NCBI GenBank assembly: GCA_031258195.1
Contig: JAIRNF010000030.1
Coordinates: 1-51,708, forward strand
Length of the DNA: 51,708 nt
Direction: 5' to 3'
DNA from: Prevotellaceae bacterium
GTDB taxonomy: Bacteria; Bacteroidota; Bacteroidia; Bacteroidales; UBA932
The notes under the pieces are model-generated. The model had not been told where the DNA came from. It did not search any database and worked only from the letters and a program-made list of their open reading frames with translations. The position numbers and the translations under genes were made by a program. Shown here piece by piece: positions 1 through 9,193 of this stretch. Each line of letters starts with the position of its first letter. Positions within the stretch are counted from its first letter, which is position 1.

Positions 1-114
1 AGCGGACACCTCTCAAAATGTCGGCGTAGGGCGGGATTATTTGCAAGCTCACGACAAATCGCTAACTTTAAAATCGCAATCTGACAATTTTCAACAACCC
101 ATATAAAGCAACTG
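1..114. other. Unassigned sequence left of the broken SDR
   Basis: No recognisable gene. It contains a short imperfect inverted repeat (CTGACAATT near 81-89 against AACTGTCAG near 110-118). The abrupt loss of SDR similarity at its right edge suggests a rearrangement or insertion junction, but the window ends before this can be tested. Confidence 0.3.
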
Positions 115-828
115 TCAGATCAAGTCGTGACTATTACAACTTAGCCAATGTACTAGATCAACAACCTCATCGACCTTTCCTAGCTTTCCCATTGGGTGCT
201 TTTTTACCAAAAAATCGTAGCATCCTTTGTCTTCAGTTAGGTTTTGCGTTAAGTGTGTCTCAACAAAATCGGGACCTATAGCATTAGCGCGTATGCCTCG
301 TTGTCCATATTCAAGAGCAACGTTTTTGGTTAAGCCAATAACTCCATGCTTTGTTGCAACATATCCTCAAGAACCTGCAAAGCCAACCAGACCTAAGATA
401 GACGCCATGTTAACAATAACACCACCGTTATTTTTAAGCATCTGAGGAATCTGGTAGCGCATGCCATAGAATACGCTCGACAGGTTAATTTTAATAACTT
501 TATCCCAAGCATCTATAGGATATTCTCCAATAGGAGCACTTACACCGCCAATACCCGCATTATTAAAAGCGAGGTTTAGCTGCTTATATTCTGATACGGC
601 TTGTTTAACCAGATTCTCGCAATCTTCGGGCTTACCAACGTCTGCTTTTACAAAAATTGCTTCTCCGCCTTCTCTACTAATACTATTTACTGTTTCTTCG
701 CCCGATTCAGTAACGATATCGGATACAGCAACTTTTGCACCTTCTTTTGCATATAGCAAAGACATTGCTCTACCAAAACCCGATCTTCCGCCTGTTACAA
801 TCGCAACTTTTCCTTCTAAAATGCCCAT
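115..828 (-). pseudogene. Short-chain dehydrogenase/reductase, nonsense-interrupted and C-terminally truncated
   Basis: The N-terminal half is a classic SDR: a glycine-rich NAD(P) motif (VTGGRSGFG, residues 11-19), the NNAG motif and an NMAS segment with the catalytic serine. An in-frame TGA at 367-369 follows GFAGS. Reading through it restores GYVATKHGVIGLTK, the YxxxK active site, and the frame continues to a stop at 115-117. The usual C-terminal end (about 20-25 residues, normally ending VDGG-like) is missing, and the sequence left of about 120 does not resemble an SDR. A protein stopping at the TGA would lack catalytic Tyr and Lys, so it should be inactive. Substrate is unknown. It lies on the same strand as the pigment cluster, but terminators and another gene separate them. 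Confidence 0.8.
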
Positions 829-919
829 AACCTATAATTTTAATTGATTATTTATTGATTAAACAAATAAAATAAGGCTTTGGTTTATTTTATAGGTTGG
901 AGTTGGATAATAAAGAAGA

Positions 920-948
920 CTGCCCAAAAAGCCTTGACTTTTGGGCAG
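920..948 (-). terminator. Intrinsic terminator after the pigment operon
   Basis: A perfect 10-bp inverted repeat (CTGCCCAAAA / TTTTGGGCAG) with a 9-nt loop. On the minus strand a T-rich stretch follows. It sits 30 nt past the stop of the last gene of the cluster. Confidence 0.7.
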
Positions 949-977
949 CACCTTATAGTATAAAGTGCGTGAAACGG

Positions 978-1562
978 CTACTTTTTAATCTTTACATTTT
1001 TGAGGATATCAAAAATAGAGCGCGCCCAGTAGTTCCGTAAACCAAATCCTTTTGCCTTACCGGTCGCTTTCCAGCTATCAAGAATATCTCTTGAGGCGAT
1101 ATCAAAAAATACAATATGGTGGGTTGCCTGACCACGACCTTTATTAAGTAGTTCGGCAACAAATATCAGTCCTGTTCCATCCGTTTCTTTTAGGGGCAGC
1201 CGCTTTATTTCTTCGGCTAGTTCGTTATTACTAATTTGGTAGGTTTCCGAATCGCTGTAGAAAGTCTCTTTCGATATGCTCTCATTCAATTCTTCTAGCT
1301 GGCGAACGGCTGTTGCAGTTACATTTTTCTTGAAATATTTTGCAATATCATACTTGTTCGCTTCGGTTATAAAAAGCCCGTTAATTCTCTGAAAAGCTTC
1401 TGTAAACTGACCTATAAGTTCCTCTCCTCCATACGTTCTTGCCAAAGAAAAATCTATACCAAAGAACTTAATATCTTTGATGTCTTTTTGCACATCTTTG
1501 TTTTGCGCAATGCTTACAATGCACATTGATAAGCATAGTACTGTAAATAATGCTTTTCTCAT
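978..1562 (-). CDS. Secreted protein of unknown function at the end of the polyene operon
   Basis: A 194-residue protein. I take the start at 1562 (MRKALFTVLC...), because this gives a clean signal peptide ending near SIAQ; an upstream ATG would add 14 residues before it. The mature part is mixed charged/hydrophobic, with no motif I recognise and no lipobox. It ends in a basic KNVKIKK tail. It is the last gene of the polyene cluster, 68 nt after the CoA ligase and just before a terminator, so it probably belongs to that transcript. A periplasmic role in handling the polyene product is possible but is inference from position only. Confidence 0.7.
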   Translation of the reverse strand: MRKALFTVLCLSMCIVSIAQNKDVQKDIKDIKFFGIDFSLARTYGGEELIGQFTEAFQRINGLFITEANKYDIAKYFKKNVTATAVRQLEELNESISKETFYSDSETYQISNNELAEEIKRLPLKETDGTGLIFVAELLNKGRGQATHHIVFFDIASRDILDSWKATGKAKGFGLRNYWARSIFDILKNVKIKK

Positions 1563-1630
1563 AGTCGTTATTATTATGTGGTTTATATTTCTAATAGTAT
1601 TCAAATATACAAAAATGATACTCTGATGGG

Positions 1631-2935
1631 CTATCGTAGATCGATAAATTTTACGGTTTTTCGGCTCATTGGCGGCATTTGTATTTTAGCAATATACTCA
1701 GCCGACTTGAAATTTATGCGGGGGGCAACGCGTACTTTAGAACGGAATAAGTCTTTTATTTCTTTGGCAAATGCCTCGCTTCTGTCGTTGCTGCCAACGC
1801 GAATGAGTATCTCGTCTGTTCCCAACTCGTTGGTATAAACTTCTACAACGTAATTCTTAACGTTGGGTATATTGTCTAAAATGTCAAATAAGGCAGGAGG
1901 ATATAGAGTTGTTCCTTTATACTTTATCATCTGCCCTTTTCGCCCTAAAACAGCGCTTAAACGTGTAGTATTGCGACCGCATGTGCAGGGTTCGTTATAG
2001 TGATAACAGATGTCTCCCGTTTTAAAACGCAGTAATGGCATGCCTTCAACGCCCAAGGTAGTAATGGTTACTTCGCCTGCTTCTCCTTCTTTAACGGGGT
2101 TATTATTATCATCTAAAAACTCGACGATAATTAATTCGGGTTGAAGATGACCTCCGCAAAAATGTTTACACTCGGTGAATGATGACTGCATTTCGGTTGA
2201 AGCATAGGTAGAAAATAGCTGTAACGAAGTCCACTTTTCCTGTATCCTTTTCCCAAGTGTATTTAGCTCAAAATTAGGTGTGCGAAGCGATTCGCCTATA
2301 CATACACATTTTTTTAATGTGCTTGCATTATAGTCAATACCGTTCTTTTCGGCAAACTCTACCAGTTTAATTAAAAACGACGGAACGACCATGCCGCAGG
2401 TAGGGTAGATACGATTGATGGTATTCCATTGTAGTTCGGGGATTCCGTTACCTACACGTGCAATTCCCATACCTAACTCACGTGCTCCTAAAAAGTATGC
2501 TAAGCCTGCCATAAATCTGCGGTCGATAGTTGTCATAAGCTGTAGTATATCGTTTTTTGTGCAGCCTACGGTGTCGAACGATAGATATTCGTTGTACGAA
2601 AGACGGTCTAAATCATTTGAGGTTAGCGTAAAGGTAACCGGATCGCCAAGCGTACCCGACGTGGTAACGTAGTCAATTATGTTGCTTTTATCAACACAGA
2701 TAAATTCTTCGTTGTGGGTTTGCAGGTCGGTTTTTGTTGTAAGCGGTAAATGCTGTAAATCTTCAATATGTTTTATTTTTCGGATGTCAACGTTATTCTC
2801 CTTAAACATTCTCTGATAAAAGGCAGAGTTGTTCTGCAAATACCTTAGAGTTTCTTGCAGCCGCAGCTCTTGATATTGCTTGATTTCAGTTGGTGACTGA
2901 AATTGCAGGTCGGGATTTTTCTTCATGATAACCAT
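1631..2935 (-). CDS. AMP-forming acyl/aryl-CoA ligase (phenylacetate-CoA ligase-like), polyene starter activation
   Basis: A 434-residue adenylate-forming enzyme of the PaaK-like branch. The phosphate-binding motif TTSGTLGDP is at residues 91-99, the YASTE adenine/acid motif at 244-248 and FKTGD at 304-308. Cysteines at 256, 260, 317 and 319 resemble the metal-binding set in this branch. These ligases activate an aromatic or acyl acid to an adenylate and pass it to CoA or a carrier. Beside an ammonia lyase and KS/ACP genes, the likely substrate is the coumarate-type starter. MVIM at residue 1 and MKKN at residue 4 are both possible starts. Substrate is inferred from context. Confidence 0.85.
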   Translation of the reverse strand: MVIMKKNPDLQFQSPTEIKQYQELRLQETLRYLQNNSAFYQRMFKENNVDIRKIKHIEDLQHLPLTTKTDLQTHNEEFICVDKSNIIDYVTTSGTLGDPVTFTLTSNDLDRLSYNEYLSFDTVGCTKNDILQLMTTIDRRFMAGLAYFLGARELGMGIARVGNGIPELQWNTINRIYPTCGMVVPSFLIKLVEFAEKNGIDYNASTLKKCVCIGESLRTPNFELNTLGKRIQEKWTSLQLFSTYASTEMQSSFTECKHFCGGHLQPELIIVEFLDDNNNPVKEGEAGEVTITTLGVEGMPLLRFKTGDICYHYNEPCTCGRNTTRLSAVLGRKGQMIKYKGTTLYPPALFDILDNIPNVKNYVVEVYTNELGTDEILIRVGSNDRSEAFAKEIKDLFRSKVRVAPRINFKSAEYIAKIQMPPMSRKTVKFIDLR

Positions 2936-2974
2936 TAGAAATTTAGGTGGTTTTTAAGCTGTACTAATAAGGTT

Positions 2975-3671
2975 TTAACATGCCGTTTGTGCTGTGTAGT
3001 CAATAAACTCTCCGTCTGCAAAAACCCATATAACACTAAATGATTCGGCTCCGTCGCCACCGTTTAGCTATATATATATAGCCAAATTCTCCTATATATA
3101 CATTAGCCGTAAAGTCAAAAAGATCCGGAAATGTTTCTTTTACGCTTTTACCATTTCAAATAACTTCTACTTCTTTAAATTCAAGTTGTGGTTCCGGACT
3201 AAAACCACCATACGGGTAGCTGTCGTCAATCGTTAATGTTTCAATATCTATGGTGTGCTTAGTGGTATCAAAAGGTGCCATTATGATTCTGACGATGGTG
3301 TCACCGCTTCTGAATTCGTATGAATATTCATCAATATATATTTCATCACTTAGCTGCCGATTGTATATGTTATGCACATCGTCTAGATGTATGTAGCCGG
3401 ATCCTACGAAATACCAATTGTCGCAAGATTCGCTATATGTCATGCAATCGGATAAATATTTTTTATGCTCTTCTCTTTCGTCGTAATCATATCCGCACTC
3501 AGAGTCGTATGAAAAAATGAAAGAGAAGTTAGAATAGGTACGTACTATATTGGATTCTTTAGACGGAAATTCTCTTTCGTGTACTTCTCCCGACTTATTA
3601 TACACCACTTCTTGTGCATATAAGGTAATAGAGCAAAGCAGAACAATAGTTGTTAGAATAAGTTTAGACAT
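2975..3671 (-). pseudogene. Secreted protein of unknown function, interrupted by a TGA and a frameshift
   Basis: The open part (3156-3671) has a signal peptide ending LYAQ, then an acidic, Tyr/Asp-rich sequence without recognised domains, and stops at a TGA (3156-3158). Reading on in the same frame gives credible sequence (NGKSVKETFPDLFDFTANVY). A 1-nt indel near 3062-3066 then moves the frame: removing one A from GCTAAACGG yields YIYIANGGDGAESFSVIW, ending AQTAC at 2975. The gene starts 2 nt after the C45-type gene stop, so it was an ordinary operon member. The truncated 171-residue product may still be made. Function unknown. Confidence 0.65.
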
Positions 3672-3673
3672 AC

Positions 3674-5338
3674 CTATAGGGTTTTCTTTATTTTTTTCTC
3701 TATTCGTTCTTTTTCTGCAAGCCTACCAATAGGCTTAGCTAATGCTGCTTGCCAGTGTTTAACAGCTTCATCAACATTGCCAATGGCACTGTAGTAATCG
3801 CCTAATATTTCGTATGTGTAGTAGTACTGGGGATTAGAAGTTTTATATCTCTCAATAATATCAGTAGATATAACGTTTTTTTCTTCTGTCTTTTGTTTAA
3901 GCTGTTTTGTTAAACTGCGGAATTCTATCAAGTCGTTATATTGGTTTGATAAAAATAGCGTATCGGCTGCAATTGCTAGGTCTGCGGTATATAGTTCTTG
4001 CGAGAAGTTGAGCGTATCGTTAAAAATCTTATTCAGATCGTAAGCTACAAACTTACCCGATTGCCAAGGTTGTGTTGATACCCACATTATTCGCTCTTCG
4101 GGCTTAAATACTACCGAATGATGCGCAATAAATTGATTTATTGCCATCTCGTTTGATAAGCCCACTTCTATACCGTTTTTGCCCATCCTGTTACGTAGGA
4201 TAGAAATGGCCTTATGCTGGTCTATCGGTTCTTCGTTTTGCAGCAGCTCCTCTAACCGTTGGTAGCGATAGTACGAATCGGTAGTTTCTATGTTTTCCAT
4301 GTTCCTTTTATCGTCTTTAAACTCGTCTGATTGAAAATGGTTAGTACAAATAACTTTTCCATCAAAGCTGGTAAATAGTCCTATCTTTTTAGGCGATTTC
4401 TCGATTATTGCTGCACGTCCGTCTTTTGCCGAGGATACCAGTATTGATTCTGATACGAATGTTTGGCGTTTTTGTGCTATAGCATATGCCTCGTCAATAG
4501 TTGAGGCGTATTGTAATATTTCTCTGGTAAGAAGCGAAATGGGCGTTTTTGCAGAGGTTGGCATGCTCGATTTTGCAGCATTAATCGTTACCGTTAATCC
4601 CTCTTCGTTCATACCCGATAGTACACCTATCATTCCTGCCCAACCTACAGAAACAAACTTGTATCCCTCGGAAGGATTACAAAAAGTGATCACCTTATTT
4701 TGCGCAAACGTATCGCCCATATAGAAATCGAAGTTACGACCAACTACGAGCGATGAATCGGTGCTATACTTATCCCATACTGCAAACGAGCTGCAACCAA
4801 CAAGCATGTGATCTTGCATGGCGTGTCCAATATCATGTGCGCCGTGGTAGTTCAGCTGGCGTTCGTAGGGTGTACCGATAAAATCAAACTCGTCTGTACA
4901 TGAGAGAGAAATTCCATATATCTCGTTACGATACTCTTCTGTTACGTGTTCGCCAATATTACGGTTGAATATGATGATGAAAAAACGAAGTAACTTTAGG
5001 TAACCGTCAGATGGAATCATCTCCCGTATCTGATCTACAAAAACTTTTTCCTGAAAATATAGTAGGCTGTCGGTTAGTTTACCCGCTGCAACTCCACGGT
5101 CGAAAGGCTCTCCGGATATTTTAAGCTCCCATAATCCGCTTTCGCTTTGTCGTAAATAGCTGTCTCTCCATTGACGGTATGAACCGTTATCTACAACCTG
5201 CCAATCGGGAACGGTGCCCCCTGTCGGTTGTTTCATGTCTGCAGTAAAGTAGAGATAGCTCATCCAGATAACAAACAGCAGAATAAAGCCCAACACCGAG
5301 AGCAGCGTTATTTTTAGTATTTTGAAAAATTTACGCAT
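3674..5338 (-). CDS. C45/AAT-type Ntn hydrolase (acyltransferase or amidase), membrane-anchored
   Basis: A 554-residue protein with an N-terminal transmembrane anchor (about residues 9-30) and a peptidase C45 / acyl-CoA:6-aminopenicillanate acyltransferase fold. The nucleophile candidate is Cys182 in VGCSSFAVWD, followed by the typical GRNFDFYMG and GMIGVLSGMNEEGL segments. Family members usually cleave themselves before the cysteine. The C-terminal ~60 residues look TPR-like (ILGDYYSAIGNVDEAVKHW). The gene abuts the trifunctional transporter gene with no gap. It could form or cleave an ester or amide on the finished polyene in the periplasm; this is inference. Confidence 0.8.
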   Translation of the reverse strand: MRKFFKILKITLLSVLGFILLFVIWMSYLYFTADMKQPTGGTVPDWQVVDNGSYRQWRDSYLRQSESGLWELKISGEPFDRGVAAGKLTDSLLYFQEKVFVDQIREMIPSDGYLKLLRFFIIIFNRNIGEHVTEEYRNEIYGISLSCTDEFDFIGTPYERQLNYHGAHDIGHAMQDHMLVGCSSFAVWDKYSTDSSLVVGRNFDFYMGDTFAQNKVITFCNPSEGYKFVSVGWAGMIGVLSGMNEEGLTVTINAAKSSMPTSAKTPISLLTREILQYASTIDEAYAIAQKRQTFVSESILVSSAKDGRAAIIEKSPKKIGLFTSFDGKVICTNHFQSDEFKDDKRNMENIETTDSYYRYQRLEELLQNEEPIDQHKAISILRNRMGKNGIEVGLSNEMAINQFIAHHSVVFKPEERIMWVSTQPWQSGKFVAYDLNKIFNDTLNFSQELYTADLAIAADTLFLSNQYNDLIEFRSLTKQLKQKTEEKNVISTDIIERYKTSNPQYYYTYEILGDYYSAIGNVDEAVKHWQAALAKPIGRLAEKERIEKKIKKTL

Positions 5339-8300
5339 TTAATTCTTTTTTCTAAAAATATAAATAGTATTTGAAGTAAACTTATCGTTTTTAATTATTT
5401 CTAGAGCCACGCCTTCTTCTTTAGCAACAGCCCGCATTTGTTCGGTTGATGTAAAGTGTAGTTCATTCAGTATTTTGTTGAAACGGAAAATTTTTGTTGA
5501 AAGAACTTCAGTAACGCGGGTTACTTTTTGCTTCTTATTGTCGGATGCATTACCATCACGCACTATAACCATTCCGTTGGGGTTGAGGTGGTCGATGCAT
5601 TTTTTTAATAACGATTGTTGTACGTCATAATTCATGTAATGCAGAACATCGTTCATTACAAAAACGTCGTTATTTGTAAACGAGTACTTAGCAACATCGG
5701 CATAAATAAAATTTATCCTATTATTTTTAAGATAACCATGTTTAGCTACAGCAATTTTGTCTTCGTCGTAATCTATTCCGGTAAATATTCTTTCGGACGA
5801 AAGCATTGTAAGCATATAGCCCATCATGCCATATCCGCAGCCAATATCGGTAATTTGAGCATCATACGGTATCAGCCTATCGAATAATCGATAGTGTTTT
5901 TCCATGCTTACCTTTATACGTACATACCATTCTTCAATCGGTCCTTTGTATATGTAATTCTTAACTAACGTATTGTAGAAGTACTTGTTATCTGCCGTAC
6001 TGAACTCCCTACATAAAATATCATATTCTTTACGAACGTATGCTGTAATATTTTTGGTACGCGTGCGTAAATCGTTGCCAAAATCCTCAACCTTTATTCT
6101 GGGTAATATTTTCGTTGCAATAACTCCCTGCTTTAAGTAGAGTGGTTGCGCTTTTGAGAGTACCATGGCATTACCGTAGAATAGTATAGGGATAATCTCT
6201 AAGTTTAGCTCGTTCGCCAAATAAAAAGCACCTTTATGGTAACGTTGTATCTTTCCATCATAAGAGCGTGTACCTTCGGGGAATATGGCGATTGAATAGC
6301 CTTCGTTTACTCTCTTGCGCATACGTTGAAGATGAGACTCGTACCCATCTTCCGCATAGAAATAGCCTACATAGCGAATAATGATACCGAATACAGGAGA
6401 GTTCCAAACCCATTTATTTGTCATCAGCAGTATTCTTGGGCTTAGCGAAAGAATTCGTAGTATATCTATAAACGACTGATGGTTTGCAATAATAATTGAG
6501 GGTGTTTTGAATGTTTCGTTGCTTACATTAATCGTCTTTTTCTTGATGAAGAAACAATCGGAAACTAAGAAACGGCAACAATACATTATCAGATAACACA
6601 TCCACAGTTTTTTACGTCGTTTTTTTATTGGCGTAAATAGGAGAGTTATGAGAAAAGCATGAAACGTTAGGCATCCTATAAGGAATATTGTAAACGCATA
6701 TATTGTTTGTAATATACCCATTATAGTATATGGATGTCTGCCTTTTGATGCAGGGTTGGCAATAAAGAAGTTAAATATTACAGGTTCTAACACGTAAGCA
6801 ACCAATACCACCGCAACCATTCCTAATATTGACATATAAGAAATTGACTGTAGTGCCGGATGCTTTGCAAGTACCATTGCACCCATACCAACAATAATGG
6901 TAAAAGCCGAGAAAAATATGGCAGTTTTATGAGAATTAAGAACGGCTTTACCGGTACGATATTTATTTTGTAAGCCGTCCATTATAAATATGCTGAAGTC
7001 GTCGCCAATACCAAATATGAATGTTGATAGAATGATGCTGATGATGTTGAATTGTATGCCAAATAACCCCATTACGCCAACTATGATTATCCAGCTAATT
7101 ACCATTGGCAGGAAGCTGATTAGCGTTAGCTCCAGGCGACCGTAAGAAATAAGAAGCGCAAAGAATATAAGGAAAGAAGAAATATACAGTATCAAATAAA
7201 AATCGTCGTTAACAGCCGATACCCACTTCGAGGTAAAGTAAGCACGATCGAAGATTATCACATCGCTTGATTCTTCAAATGCTTTATATACATTTTCTTT
7301 ATTACTATCGTGCAGCTTTACCTGCGTAATAAGCATGCTTAGCTGGTTCGTTTCTCCTTGCCAGCTCTTTAAGAGTTGATTGAAAGTGTTGTTTTCTTTG
7401 CTCGGATTGACGGTGCTAAAATCTTTGTCTAACCAGGCGTAGAAACCATTAAAAGCAGACGAACGAAAACCATACGTTTTACTTTCAGCTTGAATAGCAG
7501 CTTTTACAAAATCTTTTTTTTCTTTTGTCCAGAAGTTATTCCACCGCCGTAAGCGTACTTGCTGTTCTTCTTCCGAAACAAAGAAGCGTTCGGCAGACGC
7601 ATAGTCTATAATTTTATTTTCGGCTTGTAGAAATGCCAACTTTTTGTTGGTACTATGGTAATTTTCTGTTGCCTCTTGTAAACTACTTCCAACAGAAACG
7701 AACATTATTGTTTTGTTATCGCTGTTATCGAATAGCCTGGTCTGCCTTTGCTCTGCTTGTTTTAGGTGCTTGGGTTCATAGCTGAGCTTAGTCATATCGC
7801 TATTAAAGCCTACGTAACGAGAAGTGAAAAAGCAAGCAACGGTTATCAGTATAATACCGCCAATCAACCATTTGTTTTTTTCGAAAGGATATGCATTAAA
7901 ACGCTCAATTGCCCGTAAAATCCGTCCTTGTTTCTGATGAGCCTGTCCGTTTAAGAAGTGAGGCAAGTAGATTAAGCAAAAAAGCGTTGTCCCGATTAAA
8001 GTTAGTGCAGCAAATAGCCCTAAATTTTGAAGTAATTCGGAACTTGTGAAGAACAATCCTAAGAAAGCACCGATAGTTGTAAAACTACCGACAGTTAAGG
8101 GGTATGCCAGTTCTTTTACCAGCTGTTGCGGCGATGTTACATGACTTTGGTGCGCAATCATGTGGATAGAATAGCTTAATGCTATCCCCAGTACAACAGC
8201 GCCGGCACCAACAGCTATGGCGGAGATGCTTCCTTGAATTAAGGAGATAAAACAAAGAGAAAATAATCCTCCAAAGAGAACCGGCGTTATAATCAGTATG

Positions 8301-9184
8301 ATATCTATTTTTCGTTTAAAGACTAACGACATAAATACAATAATAACCAACAGCGAAGCAATAACGGTAAGCATTGTGTCTGCCTTTATCTGACGAGCGT
8401 TGTAAACGCCAACAGACGGACCTCCGAAGTATTCTATGGTAAGGGTCGGATTATTTTCTTTAAGCACTTCTATTCCTTCCTCTAATGTATTAATCAGTAC
8501 TTCGTTTTTTCCTGTACTGCCTGTTCCATATGTAGGCGTGATAAACATTAGAAGGGTACTCCCGTCATCAGAAAAAATATAACCATTGTTGTATTGATAT
8601 GAGGATTCGATTTGAAAATCTTGCAATCCTTTCAAAGTAGAGCTTCCTATACTTAGAGGATCGCGCATAATATACGCTTTCATTACCATACCGCTTGGCG
8701 ATATAAGATTCGAGTAATTTCGACGCATTACATCAGCAATTCGGTTGTTTGATAATAGTGAGTCGATATACAAGTAATCCTCATCTGATAAGAAAAGAGG
8801 CAGGTGATTATAAATAAAATCGCTTATTTGATATCTGGCTCCCTCTTCAACTTTAAGAAGTATATCTTCAATGTATTCATCTCCAACCTGCTGTTGTAGT
8901 TTGTCTTGGAGCTGTTCTGCTGCCCACATAAGGCTGTCGGGTGCTGTAGCATCATCATTGGCTGAAAACATAACAATAATCTTATCTTTTACTTTAAGAT
9001 TATCGAATACTTTAGAGATATTTTTTGTGTCTTTGGTGTTGGGGAAGAAGTGGGTAATGTTTTCGTCAAACTTTATTTGTGACGCAGCATACGCCATACC
9101 TGCAACGAAAACGATAAGCGACAGGTACAATAACGTTTTATGCCGTTGAAAGAAGTTGTATAAGTTGACAAAAAAAGATACCAT
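5339..9184 (-). CDS. Trifunctional MMPL transporter / lysophospholipid-type acyltransferase / SAM methyltransferase
   Basis: A 1281-residue three-part protein. Residues 1 to about 840 are an RND/MMPL exporter with two blocks of transmembrane helices, each after a large periplasmic loop (GIGDDFSIFIMDG lies in the second block). Residues about 870-1085 are a PlsC-type acyltransferase with the HX4D motif (NHQSFID, His902-Asp907) and FPEGTRS (Glu970). Residues about 1090-1281 are a class I methyltransferase with DIGCGYG near 1113. The fusion joins lipid acylation, methylation and export on one membrane protein, which suits transfer of a polyene ester across the inner membrane. The frame is fully open and lies 9 nt after the GT2 gene. 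Order of reactions is inferred. Confidence 0.9.
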   Translation of the reverse strand: MVSFFVNLYNFFQRHKTLLYLSLIVFVAGMAYAASQIKFDENITHFFPNTKDTKNISKVFDNLKVKDKIIVMFSANDDATAPDSLMWAAEQLQDKLQQQVGDEYIEDILLKVEEGARYQISDFIYNHLPLFLSDEDYLYIDSLLSNNRIADVMRRNYSNLISPSGMVMKAYIMRDPLSIGSSTLKGLQDFQIESSYQYNNGYIFSDDGSTLLMFITPTYGTGSTGKNEVLINTLEEGIEVLKENNPTLTIEYFGGPSVGVYNARQIKADTMLTVIASLLVIIVFMSLVFKRKIDIILIITPVLFGGLFSLCFISLIQGSISAIAVGAGAVVLGIALSYSIHMIAHQSHVTSPQQLVKELAYPLTVGSFTTIGAFLGLFFTSSELLQNLGLFAALTLIGTTLFCLIYLPHFLNGQAHQKQGRILRAIERFNAYPFEKNKWLIGGIILITVACFFTSRYVGFNSDMTKLSYEPKHLKQAEQRQTRLFDNSDNKTIMFVSVGSSLQEATENYHSTNKKLAFLQAENKIIDYASAERFFVSEEEQQVRLRRWNNFWTKEKKDFVKAAIQAESKTYGFRSSAFNGFYAWLDKDFSTVNPSKENNTFNQLLKSWQGETNQLSMLITQVKLHDSNKENVYKAFEESSDVIIFDRAYFTSKWVSAVNDDFYLILYISSFLIFFALLISYGRLELTLISFLPMVISWIIIVGVMGLFGIQFNIISIILSTFIFGIGDDFSIFIMDGLQNKYRTGKAVLNSHKTAIFFSAFTIIVGMGAMVLAKHPALQSISYMSILGMVAVVLVAYVLEPVIFNFFIANPASKGRHPYTIMGILQTIYAFTIFLIGCLTFHAFLITLLFTPIKKRRKKLWMCYLIMYCCRFLVSDCFFIKKKTINVSNETFKTPSIIIANHQSFIDILRILSLSPRILLMTNKWVWNSPVFGIIIRYVGYFYAEDGYESHLQRMRKRVNEGYSIAIFPEGTRSYDGKIQRYHKGAFYLANELNLEIIPILFYGNAMVLSKAQPLYLKQGVIATKILPRIKVEDFGNDLRTRTKNITAYVRKEYDILCREFSTADNKYFYNTLVKNYIYKGPIEEWYVRIKVSMEKHYRLFDRLIPYDAQITDIGCGYGMMGYMLTMLSSERIFTGIDYDEDKIAVAKHGYLKNNRINFIYADVAKYSFTNNDVFVMNDVLHYMNYDVQQSLLKKCIDHLNPNGMVIVRDGNASDNKKQKVTRVTEVLSTKIFRFNKILNELHFTSTEQMRAVAKEEGVALEIIKNDKFTSNTIYIFRKKN

Positions 9185-9193
9185 TTTTAAATG

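Noticed and set aside
3069-3080. (TA)6 repeat inside the decayed secreted gene as a phase-variation switch
   Set aside because: Adding or removing TA units to reach the downstream frame always creates TAG at the end of the repeat. A one-base change in the nearby A run explains the shift better.
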